NCBI GenBank assembly: GCA_033794685.1
Contig: JARAYZ010000001.1
Direction: 5' to 3' (one strand)
From: Lentzea sp033794685
GTDB lineage: Bacteria; Actinomycetota; Actinomycetes; Mycobacteriales; Pseudonocardiaceae
Length of the DNA: 64,000 nt
Part shown: one piece after another, positions 8,940 through 17,582 of the stretch
Position numbering within the stretch: the first letter of the stretch is position 1
Layout of the letters: the number at the start of each line of letters is the position of its first letter
Notes under the pieces: generated by a model
Told to the model about the DNA's origin: nothing
What the model saw: only the letters and a program-made list of their open reading frames with translations
Database searches by the model: none
Translations under genes and position numbers: made by a program

Positions 8940-9855
8940 GCCCGGACAGGCGCAGGGCCGCGTTCAGCCGGTGCTGGGCGCGCTCGCGGGACCGTTCCGC
9001 GCCCGCCTGCCTGATCCGGTCCAGCTCGGCGGGGTCGGCGAGGAGCTCCAGCGTGCGGTCGCGCACCGGGCGCAGCTCCTCGATCACCGCTTCGGCCACG
9101 ACGTTCTTCAGGTCGGCGAACCGGGTCGTGTAGTCCTCGGGCTCCTTGCCGGTGCAGGAGGAGAGGATCTCGGTCAGGTTCGCGATGCCCTCGGTCGACG
9201 AGACCGCCCTGCGGACCTTGCGCCGCACCAGGTCCGGCTCGTCGAGCACGAAGACGACACCGGCGGAGTTCTGCGCCGACTTGTCCATCTTGCGCGCCGG
9301 GTCCGAGAGGTCCTTGATGCGCGCCCCGACCTTCGGCACCACGGCGGTCGGCACGATGAACGCGTCGCCGTACGCGTGGTTGAAGCGCCGGGCGAGCGCG
9401 CGGGCCAGTTCGACGTGCTGGAGCTGGTCCTCACCGACCGGCACTTCCGCGGTGCCCTGCAAAAGGATGTCCGCGGCCATCAGCACCGGGTAGGTCAGCA
9501 GGCTCAGCCGCACCGATTCGCGGCCGAGTGACTTCTCCTTGAACTGGATCATCCGCGCGGCCTCGCCGTAGGTGCAGGTGCACTCCAGGACCCAGTTGAG
9601 CGCTCCCAGCTCGCGGATCAGGTCGCTCTGCACGCACACGCTCGCCGGATCGATGCCGGACGCGATGAGCACCGCGAGCTGCTCCCGCGTCATCGATCGC
9701 AGTCGTTGCGGGTTGTGCGACGACGTCATCGCGTGCAGGTCGCTGATGAAGTACACGTCCTCGTCGGTGCCCTCCCGAGCCCACGTGCGCAGCGCGCCGA
9801 GGTAGTTGCCCAGGTGGACCTGGCCGGAGGGGGTGATGGCGGAGAGCCGGATCAT
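8932..9855 (-). CDS. trpS: tryptophanyl-tRNA synthetase, attenuator-controlled
   Basis: 307-aa class I aminoacyl-tRNA synthetase that charges tRNA-Trp. The HIGH-type signature is PSGQVHLGN (residues 9-17) and the KMSKS loop is KMDKS at about 189-193. The ATG at 9855 is chosen because homologues begin at this point; an upstream in-frame start would fall in the attenuator. The leader carries a Trp-Trp peptide and a terminator (see 9896-10002). From memory, Streptomyces coelicolor has a constitutive TrpRS and a second, attenuation-controlled one that resists indolmycin. Segments such as ARMIQFKEKS fit the inducible type better, but this is a tentative inference. Whether a second trpS exists cannot be seen here. 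Confidence 0.92.
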   Translation of the reverse strand: MIRLSAITPSGQVHLGNYLGALRTWAREGTDEDVYFISDLHAMTSSHNPQRLRSMTREQLAVLIASGIDPASVCVQSDLIRELGALNWVLECTCTYGEAARMIQFKEKSLGRESVRLSLLTYPVLMAADILLQGTAEVPVGEDQLQHVELARALARRFNHAYGDAFIVPTAVVPKVGARIKDLSDPARKMDKSAQNSAGVVFVLDEPDLVRRKVRRAVSSTEGIANLTEILSSCTGKEPEDYTTRFADLKNVVAEAVIEELRPVRDRTLELLADPAELDRIRQAGAERSRERAQHRLNAALRLSGLS

Positions 9856-9895
9856 GGTTCGTCCCTTCGTGGGGACCGCCCGTCCGGAACGCATC

Positions 9896-9919
9896 AAAAA
9901 AGCCGCCCGTCGGGGCGGC
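9896..9919 (-). terminator. attenuator terminator in trpS leader
   Basis: On the minus strand GCCGCCC (9919-9913), loop CGAC, GGGCGGC (9908-9902), then six T residues form a textbook intrinsic terminator 41 bp before the trpS start. The left arm also belongs to GGCCGCC (9920-9914), which is exactly complementary to GGCGGCC (9965-9959). That alternative pairing forms an antiterminator. Confidence 0.88.
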
Positions 9920-9951
9920 CTGCGGTTCGCGTCAGTGGTGTCTGCGCGCTG

Positions 9952-10002
9952 CTACTCCGGCCGCCTGAAAGCGGCCCACCAGAAGGCGTTGAGAGTGCGC
10001 AC
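9952..10002 (-). CDS. Trp leader peptide (MRTLNAFWWAAFRRPE)
   Basis: A 16-codon frame starting at GTG 10002 carries two adjacent Trp codons (TGGTGG, 9981-9976) and ends at TAG 9952. GGCCGC and GCGGCC just after the Trp codons (9976-9959) form the pause hairpin, giving the classical set of mutually exclusive 1:2, 2:3 and 3:4 structures. A stalled ribosome at the Trp codons would mask segment 1, let 2:3 form and allow trpS transcription. The -10 box ends 7 nt before the GTG, so the message is probably leaderless. Confidence 0.85.
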   Translation of the reverse strand: MRTLNAFWWAAFRRPE

Positions 10003-10009
10003 GATCGCC

Positions 10010-10015
10010 AGTATA
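10010..10015 (-). promoter_or_regulatory. -10 element of trpS leader transcript
   Basis: TATACT on the minus strand lies 7 nt upstream of the leader-peptide GTG. The -35 region is weak (TGAACA at 10038-10033 with a 17-bp spacer). Transcription should start at or next to the GTG. Confidence 0.55.
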
Positions 10016-10031
10016 GGGCTACCGTCAAAGC

Positions 10032-10334
10032 ATGTTCATCGTGCTGCTGAAGTACGCCGCGCCACTGGAACAGATCGACTACGCCCTCCCCGACCACCGC
10101 GAGTGGGTCGAGAAGCAGTACGAGCGAGGGCTCTTCCTCGCTTCGGGGCGTCAGGTGCCGAGGACGGGCGGCGTGATCATCACGCGGCCCATGCCCCGGG
10201 GCAAGCTCGAAGCGCTGCTCGCCACGGACCCGTGGGCGGAGCAGAAGCTGGTCAAGTACGAGATCTGCGAGTTCGAGGCCACTCGTACGGCACCGGAGCT
10301 GTTGAAGCTGAACGAGGCAGTCCTCCAGTCCTAG
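10032..10334 (+). CDS. YciI-family protein
   Basis: 100-aa protein of the YCII/dimeric alpha-beta barrel family, beginning MFIVLLKYAAPLEQIDYALP, followed by the conserved DHREWVEKQYERGLFLASG with the His-Asp region typical of the family. Some YciI proteins act in small-molecule chemistry, but a general function is not established. The gene is divergent from the trpS leader, sharing a promoter region of about 30 bp. Its stop overlaps the stop of the convergent S41 peptidase gene. Confidence 0.82.
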   Translation: MFIVLLKYAAPLEQIDYALPDHREWVEKQYERGLFLASGRQVPRTGGVIITRPMPRGKLEALLATDPWAEQKLVKYEICEFEATRTAPELLKLNEAVLQS

Positions 10335-11191
10335 GGCTGTCTCGCGGAGAGCCACTCGATCGCCGCTGTGAGCGCGTCGCCGTCGACGACCGCCTGCGGG
10401 ACGACCGGGGCGTTGCCGTACGTCCGGCCGGTCCGGTCGGCCATGAGCGCCGTCGTGATCGCGAGCCGGGCGCCGTCGGGGAGTGGGAACGACTGGTTCG
10501 CCGTGGCGTAGCCGGCGGTCGGCGTGCCGAAGGTCCTCGTGCCGGCGGCGCCGAGGAACGAGATCAGCACCGCTTCACCCGAACTCGCCGTGCGGTGGTC
10601 GGTGAGCACCGCGACCGGTTCGCTGCGGGCCGCGGGGATCCGGCGCCACCGGAACGCCGTCCGGTCGCCGTTGTAGACGTGGCCGCGCCGGACACCCCAG
10701 CCCGTGGAGCCGTGCGGGCCGACGAACCTGCCCCGTTCGCCCTCGCCGAGCAGCGGGGCGACCACGGTGAGCATCGGGTGCATGTCGCCGCCGCCGTTGC
10801 CGCGCAGGTCGACCACCCACCCGGTCGGTCGTGTCGCGATCAGGCGTCTCAGCGCCCTCAGGCCTGCCGTGACGTAGGCGCTCCCGTGGCGCGAGTGCGT
10901 CGGGGGCAGGACCAGCCAGCCGGTTCCGTCGAGCAACCGACCTGTCGGCATGGCGTGCCGCCGTGGTGAGGCCGCGCGCTCGGCCGTGATCAGGTGGGTG
11001 TGCGGGTTGCCGAGGGTGGCGATCACGTGACGGATCGCGTCGTAGGTGTCCTCGGGGCCGCGTGCCGAGGCGGTGGCGGCGTGAGCTTCGGCACGTACCG
11101 CGGGCCAGTCGGCCTGGGCGCTCTCGATCGAGTGACGCTGGAGAAGGCCCAGCGCCTCGTCGACGTAGGCCCGGACCGCGGCTGGTCTCAA
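10331..11191 (-). CDS. S41-family (tail-specific) peptidase-like protein
   Basis: 286-aa protein with the catalytic core of S41 peptidases: GWVVDLRGNGGGDM (the conserved DLRxNxGG) at about 140-153 and the nucleophile segment VLTDHRTASSGEAV. No PDZ domain or signal peptide is visible, so it appears to be a short cytoplasmic member. The TTG start overlaps the TGA of the upstream Lys-rich mini-protein, which implies translational coupling. Substrate unknown. Confidence 0.78.
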   Translation of the reverse strand: MRPAAVRAYVDEALGLLQRHSIESAQADWPAVRAEAHAATASARGPEDTYDAIRHVIATLGNPHTHLITAERAASPRRHAMPTGRLLDGTGWLVLPPTHSRHGSAYVTAGLRALRRLIATRPTGWVVDLRGNGGGDMHPMLTVVAPLLGEGERGRFVGPHGSTGWGVRRGHVYNGDRTAFRWRRIPAARSEPVAVLTDHRTASSGEAVLISFLGAAGTRTFGTPTAGYATANQSFPLPDGARLAITTALMADRTGRTYGNAPVVPQAVVDGDALTAAIEWLSARQP

Positions 11192-11343
11192 GCCGCCTTC
11201 TTCAGGGCCTTCTTGGCTGCCTTCGCCGCCTTCTTCGCCGCCTTCTTCCTGGCCTTGTCACGCTCCTTGAGCAGGAACGGAACCGGGCAGCGCTTGCACT
11301 GGGGCTTCGACCGGCAGCACTTCTTCTTGAGCTTCTTACCCAC
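11188..11343 (-). CDS. 51-aa Lys/Cys-rich mini-protein
   Basis: Starts at GTG 11343 and is coupled (TTGA) to the S41 gene. The N-terminal half has four cysteines in the pattern CC-X5-C-X2-C (KKKCCRSKPQCKRCP), which could bind a metal. The C-terminal half is an Ala/Lys tract (ARKKAAKKAAKAAKKALKK) like the tails of histone-like nucleoid proteins. Similar short proteins occur in other actinomycetes, but I cannot name a function. DNA or RNA binding is inferred from charge only. A longer in-frame reading upstream runs antisense to typA and is not credible. Confidence 0.65.
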   Translation of the reverse strand: MGKKLKKKCCRSKPQCKRCPVPFLLKERDKARKKAAKKAAKAAKKALKKAA

Positions 11344-11508
11344 AGGCTGGACTCCACTCCGACACGTGCCGTCAGAGTAGGTGAGGCTCAGTTCACTGGC
11401 ACTCTTGTGTGGTAATGGCGACGCAGCCGGTAGTATGAACAACGGCCCTGCGCATCGAAGTGTCCGGCGCGAGCCCCTCCAACGCCTTCGAAGCTCTAGG
11501 AGTTCTGC

Positions 11509-13404
11509 GTGCCCACGGCCACCGCGTCTGCCCTTCAGACGCGAACTGACCTGCGAAATGTCGCGATCGTCGCGCACGTCGACCACGGTAAGACCACCCT
11601 GGTCGACGCAATGCTGCGCCAGTCCGGCGCCTTTTCCGCGCGTGCCGAGCTCGTCGACCGGGTCATGGACTCGGGCGAGCTCGAGCGCGAGAAGGGCATC
11701 ACGATCCTCGCCAAGAACACGGCTGTGCGCAGGCACACGCCGGACGGCGACGTGATCATCAACGTTGTCGACACCCCCGGCCACGCCGACTTCGGTGGCG
11801 AGGTCGAGCGTGCGCTGTCCATGGTCGACGGTGTCGTCCTGCTGGTCGACGCCTCTGAGGGCCCGCTGCCCCAGACGCGCTTCGTGCTGCGCAAGACGCT
11901 CGCCGCCGGCCTGCCGGTGATCCTGCTGGTCAACAAGGTCGACCGCCCCGACGCCCGGATCTCCGAGGTCGTCGAGGAAGCCCACGACCTGCTGCTCGAC
12001 CTCGCGACCGAGGTGGGCGCCGACGAGTCCGTGCTGGACCTGCCGGTCGTCTACGCCTCCGCGCGCGCCGGTCGTGCGTCGCTGACCCAGCCCGAGGACG
12101 GCGGCCTGCCGGACGAGGAGAACCTGGACACGCTGTTCCAGGTGCTGCTCGACCACATCCCCGCCCCGCACGTCGACGTCGACGGCCCGCTCCAGGCGCT
12201 CGTCACGAACCTCGACGCCTCGACCTTCCTCGGTCGCATCGCGCTGTGCCGCATCCACCAGGGCACGATGCGCAAGGGCGAGACCGTGGCGTGGTGCCGC
12301 GAGGACGGCGAGCCCGTCAAGGTCCGCATCACCGAGCTCCTCATCACCGAGGCGCTGGACCGCGTTCCCGCCGAGTTCGCCCGCGCGGGTGACCTGGTCG
12401 CCATCGCCGGCATCGCGGACATCACCATCGGTGACACGCTGGCCGACGCCGAGGCCCCCGAGGCGCTGCCCCGGATCACGGTCGACCAGCCGGCCATCTC
12501 GATGACCGTCGGTGTGAACACCTCGCCCCTGGCCGGTCGCAACGGTGGCACCAAGCTCACCGCCCGCGTCCTCAAGGCGCGCCTCGACGCCGAGCTCGTC
12601 GGCAACGTGTCGGTGAAGGTCCTGCCGACCGAGCGTCCGGACACCTGGGAGGTGCAGGGCCGCGGTGAGCTGGCGCTGGCCATCCTGGTCGAGCAGATGC
12701 GCCGCGAGGGCTTCGAGCTGACCGTGGGCAAGCCCCAGGTGGTCACGCACACGGTCGACGGCAAGATCCACGAGCCGTTCGAGCGCCTGTCCGTCGACTG
12801 CCCCGAGGAGCACCTCGGCGCCGTCACGCAGCTCCTGGCGAACCGCAAGGGCCGCATGGAGAACATGTCGGGCCACGGCACCGGCCGCATCAAGCTCGAC
12901 TACGTGGTCCCGTCGCGAGGCCTCATCGGCTTCCGCACGGAGTTCCTCACCGAGACCCGCGGCACCGGCATCGCGAACGCCGTCTCCGAGGGCTACGCCC
13001 CGTGGGCGGGCGAGATCCGCACCCGCCACAACGGCTCCCTGGTCGCCGACCGCACCGGCTCCATCACCGCCTACGCGATGATCCAGCTGGCCGACCGCGG
13101 CACGTTCTTCGTGGAGCCGGGCGCCGACGCCTACGAGGGCATGGTCGTGGGCGAGAACCCGCGCGCCGAGGACCTCGACGTCAACATCACCCGCGAGAAG
13201 AAGCTCACGAACATGCGCTCCTCCACGGCCGACGTGATGGAGACCCTGGCCCGCCCCCGCAAGCTCTCGCTGGAGGAGGCGCTGGAGTTCTGCGCTTCCG
13301 ACGAGTGCGTGGAGGTGGCCCCGGAGGTCATCCGCGTCCGCAAGGTCACGCTGGACGCGAACCTGCGTGGCCGCGAGCGGTCGCGTCTGAAGGCTCGCGG
13401 CTGA
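11509..13404 (+). CDS. typA: TypA/BipA ribosome-associated GTPase
   Basis: 631-aa translational GTPase. G1 is AHVDHGKTT, the switch II G3 is DTPGHADFGG, G4 is NKVDRPDA and G5 is SARAGRAS. These are followed by beta-barrel, EF-G III/V-like and BipA C-terminal domains (VPSRGLIGFRTEFLT). It binds the ribosome and is needed for assembly or adaptation under stress. GTG 11509 is supported by AGGAG at 11501-11502 and before. Upstream, TAGTAT at 11431-11436 is a possible -10, with a poor -35. The gene corresponds to Rv1165 in the conserved order. Confidence 0.97.
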   Translation: MPTATASALQTRTDLRNVAIVAHVDHGKTTLVDAMLRQSGAFSARAELVDRVMDSGELEREKGITILAKNTAVRRHTPDGDVIINVVDTPGHADFGGEVERALSMVDGVVLLVDASEGPLPQTRFVLRKTLAAGLPVILLVNKVDRPDARISEVVEEAHDLLLDLATEVGADESVLDLPVVYASARAGRASLTQPEDGGLPDEENLDTLFQVLLDHIPAPHVDVDGPLQALVTNLDASTFLGRIALCRIHQGTMRKGETVAWCREDGEPVKVRITELLITEALDRVPAEFARAGDLVAIAGIADITIGDTLADAEAPEALPRITVDQPAISMTVGVNTSPLAGRNGGTKLTARVLKARLDAELVGNVSVKVLPTERPDTWEVQGRGELALAILVEQMRREGFELTVGKPQVVTHTVDGKIHEPFERLSVDCPEEHLGAVTQLLANRKGRMENMSGHGTGRIKLDYVVPSRGLIGFRTEFLTETRGTGIANAVSEGYAPWAGEIRTRHNGSLVADRTGSITAYAMIQLADRGTFFVEPGADAYEGMVVGENPRAEDLDVNITREKKLTNMRSSTADVMETLARPRKLSLEEALEFCASDECVEVAPEVIRVRKVTLDANLRGRERSRLKARG

Positions 13405-13427
13405 CGCTGAGTTGAACGCCTGACAGG

Positions 13428-13457
13428 GGCGGCTGGGCTTCGGCCCGGTCGCCTTTG
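13428..13457 (+). terminator. typA terminator
   Basis: GGCGGCTGGGC, TTCG tetraloop, GCCCGGTCGCC, then TTTGT. The 11-bp stem has two G-T pairs. It lies 23 bp after the typA stop. Confidence 0.7.
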
Positions 13458-13743
13458 TCGTGTCCGGGGTGTGGTGCGGGCGGGGGAGGCCTTGGGACGT
13501 GCCTGGAGTGGCACGGATGCCCTGGAACGCCAGGGCGGGACTCAGCGGGGCACGGGCCACACCAGGCAACAGCCGCACGGCGAAGCCGAGGCGTCAAACC
13601 GACCCGAACCACCCGACCAGGTGAGCCGTACTACCCACCGTGCGAGCAACCCCGTCACAACCCGGCACGTCCACCAAGTGGCGCGGGTGACAAAACCTGG
13701 GTTGCCCGAACGCCACCACCACCCTTCTGGCAATGTGAGGACC
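13458..13743. other. intergenic region, typA to lpqW
   Basis: No credible gene. A small hairpin GCCCTGG-AACG-CCAGGGC lies at 13519-13536. The lpqW ribosome site GAGG lies 5 bp before ATG 13744. I see no clear promoter. Confidence 0.5.
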
Positions 13744-15405
13744 ATGAGGCGACTCGGGGGAGTGCTTGCCGCGGCGCTGCTGTGCGGCACAGCAGCGGCG
13801 TGCACGAACGCGCCTCCTCCGCCGCTGGTCCCGAAGTCCGAGGCGCCCGTCATCACCACCACGGGGCCCAAGGTGACCGAGATCGTGGTCGGTGTGGACG
13901 ACGTGGCCGGCGGTTACAACCCGCACGCCCTCGCGGCGCAAAGCCCCATCACGACCGCGCTCAGCTCCCTGTTGCTGCCGAGCCCGTTCAGGCCGGGCAA
14001 CGACGGCGCGCCGCAGCTCGACCGGAACCTCATGGTGAGTGCCAAGGTCACCAAGGCCGAGCCGTTCACGGTCACCTACACGATTCGCAAGGACGCCAGC
14101 TGGTCGGACAGCGCTCCGATCGCCGCCGAGGACTTCTACTACCTGTGGCAGCGTATGCGCGCCGAGCCCGGAGTTGTGGATCCGGCGGGTTACCGGCTCA
14201 TCAACAACATCAGCGCTCGCGAAGGCGGCAAGACGGTCGAGGTCGCCTTCGGCAAGCCGTTCCCGGGGTGGCGCAGCCTCTTCTCGAACCTGTTGCCCGC
14301 GCACCTGCTCAAGGACGCGCCCGGCACGTGGTCGAACGTGCTCGCCACCGGGTTCCCGGCCACCGCGGGGCCGTTCCAGGTGCGCAGTCTCGACGAGCCG
14401 CGCGGTGAGGTCGTGCTGGAACGCAGCGATCGGTACTGGGAGGTGCCGACGACGCTCGACCGGGTCGTCATCCGCCGGGCCACGCACAGCGCTATGGCCG
14501 AGTCGCTGTCCAAAGGCGACAACCAGGCGGTGTTGCTGCGGGCGGACGCGGCGGACGTGAACCTGCTCAAGGCGATCGACAAGATCACTACGAAACCCGT
14601 GCCGCGCAACGAGGTCGTGCAGGTTTTGCTGCGGCCCGCGAGTGAGCAGCTCAAGGACTTGAAGACCCGCAAGGCGATCATGGCCGCGCTCGACCGCGAG
14701 GCGCTCATCGCGTCCGGCACGCAGAGCGGGCCCAGTGCGTCGTTCCGGGCCGACTCGTACGTGGTGCCGCCGAGCCGGGCCGGGTACGTCAAGACGATCA
14801 ACGCGAACACGCTCGACGCGGCGGCGAGCGACCAGTTGCTCACCGAGGCCGGGTACGCGAAGGCCGGCATCGAGTGGCAGAAGGCGGGCAAGGCGCTCAA
14901 GCTCCGGATCGCCGCGCCGGAGAAGTCCGAGCCCTACGTGGGCATCGCGAACCGGATCAAGGCCCAGCTGAAGGACCGCGGGATCGACTCCGAGGTCGTC
15001 ACGCCGAGTGCCGAGGACCTCTTCAGCAAGCAGCTGACGGAGAAGGAGATCGACATCGCCGTCGTGCCGCGGGTCGACGCGGGGGACACGGCGGCGGCGC
15101 TCGCGAGTGAGTACGGGTGCGCCGGTGACGCTCCGGACGGGGCGACGCCCAGCCCGCAGAACGTCGCCGGCTTCTGCGACCCGGCGATCCAGGCGGACAT
15201 CGACGCCGCGCTCAACGGCAAGGTCCTCGTGTCCGACGTGCTGGCGCGGGTCGAGCCCCTCATCGCCGCCCAGGCCGTCTCGGTGCCGTTGTTCCAGGTA
15301 GTTGATCTACTTGGTGTGCTTCCCACGGTTTCAGGTGTCGGTACCGGGGCACCCCTGGCGGGCGTGCTCAGCGGTGCACCCGAATGGCGGCGCCTCGACA
15401 AGTAG
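13744..15405 (+). CDS. lpqW: LpqW-like substrate-binding-family lipoprotein
   Basis: 553-aa exported lipoprotein with signal peptide MRRLGGVLAAALLCGTAAAC; Cys 20 is the probable lipidation site. The mature part has the family-5 solute-binding fold (VTYTIRKDASWSDSAPIAAE is the typical strand) but no adjacent permease of its own. Its position directly after typA matches M. tuberculosis lpqW (Rv1166), whose product tunes phosphatidylinositol mannoside versus lipoarabinomannan synthesis. Alternatively it is simply another oligopeptide-binding protein serving the permease operon that follows. The start is fixed by the signal peptide and GAGG. Confidence 0.78.
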   Translation: MRRLGGVLAAALLCGTAAACTNAPPPPLVPKSEAPVITTTGPKVTEIVVGVDDVAGGYNPHALAAQSPITTALSSLLLPSPFRPGNDGAPQLDRNLMVSAKVTKAEPFTVTYTIRKDASWSDSAPIAAEDFYYLWQRMRAEPGVVDPAGYRLINNISAREGGKTVEVAFGKPFPGWRSLFSNLLPAHLLKDAPGTWSNVLATGFPATAGPFQVRSLDEPRGEVVLERSDRYWEVPTTLDRVVIRRATHSAMAESLSKGDNQAVLLRADAADVNLLKAIDKITTKPVPRNEVVQVLLRPASEQLKDLKTRKAIMAALDREALIASGTQSGPSASFRADSYVVPPSRAGYVKTINANTLDAAASDQLLTEAGYAKAGIEWQKAGKALKLRIAAPEKSEPYVGIANRIKAQLKDRGIDSEVVTPSAEDLFSKQLTEKEIDIAVVPRVDAGDTAAALASEYGCAGDAPDGATPSPQNVAGFCDPAIQADIDAALNGKVLVSDVLARVEPLIAAQAVSVPLFQVVDLLGVLPTVSGVGTGAPLAGVLSGAPEWRRLDK

Positions 15406-15464
15406 TCGAGGTGCCGAAATTGCGTTGCGCGCATCTTTTGAGCGTTGCTACGTTCGGCCGTTCT

Positions 15465-15495
15465 CGTTGACAGAATTCCGTGCGCCCGGTCAACG
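15465..15495 (+). promoter_or_regulatory. TTGACA within a GTTGAC/GTCAAC dyad upstream of oligopeptide operon
   Basis: The 301-bp gap 15406-15706 holds a perfect -35 hexamer TTGACA (15467-15472). It is embedded in an inverted repeat CGTTGAC (15465-15471) and GTCAACG (15489-15495) with a 17-bp centre. No good -10 follows at 17 bp. It could be an operator covering a promoter for the importer operon. Confidence 0.4.
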
Positions 15496-15706
15496 AACGC
15501 TTCCGCCCGGTAATCGGGCCATTGCGGCCTGCTACAACCTGTTTCCATTGGGTCACGATCGCCCTCTCAGGTAGTGACCGCCGCCTCAACGGGTTCTTAC
15601 GGTGCTGCCCACGATGTGCCGGTTCGGGGCGCGTATGGCACATCAACGTTATGGGCGTGCATGCCGACCTGGCCACGGCCGCCCAGTGCTAGGAGGGCAC
15701 GTGTCG

Positions 15707-17488
15707 ATGAGGAGAACCAAAGCACTTCCGGCGATCGCACTGGTCGCCAGCGCGTCTCTCGTGCTGGGTGCCTGCGGTGGTGGCGGTGGTGGGAGCAGCG
15801 ACGCGAACGGTGGCGACTCCACCATCGCGGAGATGGCTGTCGCACGCGGCGAGTCCGCGGACGGCTACACCGCGCCGGATACGAAGCAGAGCGGTCAGGT
15901 CGTCGTGTCGACCGAAAAGCCGTTCACCTCGTACAACAACGCGACCGAGGACGCCAACCAGTCTTACAACACGTTCGCGCTGGTTCTCGTGCAGCCTGGT
16001 GCGCACATCCTGAACGGCAACAACAAGTACAGCGTCAACAAGGACGTGATGGAGAGCGTCGAGGTCACCTCGAAGTCTCCGCAGGTCGTGACGTGGAAGC
16101 TGAAGAAGGGCGTCAGCTGGTCCGACGGCGAGGCCTGGGACTGCGACGACTTCTACATGGCGTGGTTCACCCAGAGCAACTCGTCCAAGAAGGCCGACGG
16201 CAGCAAGTACTTCAAGCCGGCCGGCGCCACCGGGTACGACCTCATGACCGGTGAGTGCAAGGACGACCAGACGTTCGTCGGCTCCTTCGCGGACCCGTAC
16301 CCGGACTACATCGGCCTGTTCAACAACGACATTCTTCCCGCGCACATCCTGGAGAAGAACGCCGGCATCGCCGATGTCACCAAGCTGAACAAGGACAGCG
16401 CCGCCGCTGACATCCAGAAGGCAGCCGACTTCTGGAACGAGAAGTGGAACGGCTTCACCAAGGAGCTCATGCCGGGTGCGGGCCCCTACGTCCTGACCGG
16501 CTTCGAGCCGAACCAGTCGGTGACGCTGGAGCGCAACCCCAAGTGGATCGGCAAGGCCGGTGGCCCGGAGAAGATCGTCCTGAAGGCGGTCCCGAACCCG
16601 GTCGCGCAGGCGCAGGCGCTGGAGAACGGTGAGGTCGCCGTCAACTCCATGGCCCAGCCCGACGCGAACGCCGCGACGAAGCTGAAGGGCCTCAGCGCCC
16701 AGGGCGTCACGTTCGGCGCGGGCCCCGGCCTGTCGTTCGAGCACCTCGACATCCAGTTCAAGAACCCGGTGCTGGCCAAGGAAGAGATCCGCAAGGCCTT
16801 CTTCATGTGCATCAAGCGCCAGGACATCATCGACAAGCTGATCACCGAGGTGCAGTCCGACGCCAAGCCGCTCGGCAGCCTGATCTTCTTCCCGAAGGAC
16901 GAGGGCTACAAGGACCTCTACGCCGAGAAGGCGAAGGGCGACGCGGCCGCGGCGAAGAAGATCCTCGGTGACGCGGGCTGGGCGCAGGGTGCGGACGGCG
17001 TGTTCGCGAAGGACGGCGTGCGCGCCTCCTTCCGGATCAGCCACACCGACATCCCGCGGCGCAAGCAGACCGTCGAGCTGATCCAGGGCCAGTGCAAGGA
17101 AGCCGGCATCGAGGTCAAGGACGACACCGACCCGAACTTCCTCGACGAGCGCGTGAGCCAGGGCGACTACGACGTCGCGCTGTTCGCGTGGTCCGGTGGC
17201 CCGACCAAGAGCGACAAGAAGTCGATCTACGAGACCGGCGGTGGCCAGAACTGGCAGAACCTGACCGTTCCGGCGGCGGACGAGGCCTTCAAGTCGGCCG
17301 TGTCCCAGACCTCGATCGCGGACTCGCTCAAGTTCTTCCAGAAGGCCGACGAGGAGATCTCGAACGCCTACGGCTCGCTGCCGCTGTTCCAGATGCCGAA
17401 CATGTGGGCATTCAAGGGGATCGACCGCGTGTACAACCAGAGCTACTACGGCGCGCTGTGGAACGCCAACGAGTGGCAGACCAAGTAA
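15707..17488 (+). CDS. oligopeptide/dipeptide-binding lipoprotein (family 5 SBP)
   Basis: 593-aa lipoprotein with signal MRRTKALPAIALVASASLVL and lipobox LGAC, followed by a Gly/Ser linker. The mature protein is a family-5 binding protein (VTWKLKKGVSWSDGEAWDCD; late strand YGSLPLFQMPNMWAFK). It captures peptides or similar ligands for the permease and ATPase genes downstream. AGGAGG at 15691-15696 serves either GTG 15701 or ATG 15707; ATG is chosen because it gives the usual signal-peptide length. A strong hairpin after the gene (17521-17553) separates it from the permeases. Confidence 0.88.
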   Translation: MRRTKALPAIALVASASLVLGACGGGGGGSSDANGGDSTIAEMAVARGESADGYTAPDTKQSGQVVVSTEKPFTSYNNATEDANQSYNTFALVLVQPGAHILNGNNKYSVNKDVMESVEVTSKSPQVVTWKLKKGVSWSDGEAWDCDDFYMAWFTQSNSSKKADGSKYFKPAGATGYDLMTGECKDDQTFVGSFADPYPDYIGLFNNDILPAHILEKNAGIADVTKLNKDSAAADIQKAADFWNEKWNGFTKELMPGAGPYVLTGFEPNQSVTLERNPKWIGKAGGPEKIVLKAVPNPVAQAQALENGEVAVNSMAQPDANAATKLKGLSAQGVTFGAGPGLSFEHLDIQFKNPVLAKEEIRKAFFMCIKRQDIIDKLITEVQSDAKPLGSLIFFPKDEGYKDLYAEKAKGDAAAAKKILGDAGWAQGADGVFAKDGVRASFRISHTDIPRRKQTVELIQGQCKEAGIEVKDDTDPNFLDERVSQGDYDVALFAWSGGPTKSDKKSIYETGGGQNWQNLTVPAADEAFKSAVSQTSIADSLKFFQKADEEISNAYGSLPLFQMPNMWAFKGIDRVYNQSYYGALWNANEWQTK

Positions 17489-17520
17489 ATCGTCTTAGCT
17501 GAAGTGCGCAACGCCTGACC

Positions 17521-17553
17521 GGGCGGGGCCGGACCACGAGTCCGGCCCCGCCC
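17521..17553 (+). terminator. long GC hairpin between binding-protein and permease genes
   Basis: GGGCGGGGCCGGAC, loop CACGA, GTCCGGCCCCGCCC: a perfect 14-bp stem with no T tract. Hairpins here usually protect or partly terminate the message so that binding protein is made in excess over the permease. Confidence 0.6.
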
Positions 17554-17582
17554 GAGCCGGGTTGTTCCCTAGGAGCCCGCCC

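Noticed and set aside
11188..13578. 796-codon open frame on the minus strand opposite typA
   Set aside because: Shadow of typA. Only its last 51 codons, after GTG 11343, lie outside typA and look like a real small gene.
13458..13743. N-terminal extension of LpqW-like lipoprotein from 13471
   Set aside because: It would place 91 hydrophilic residues before a clear signal peptide and lipobox; ATG 13744 has its own ribosome site.
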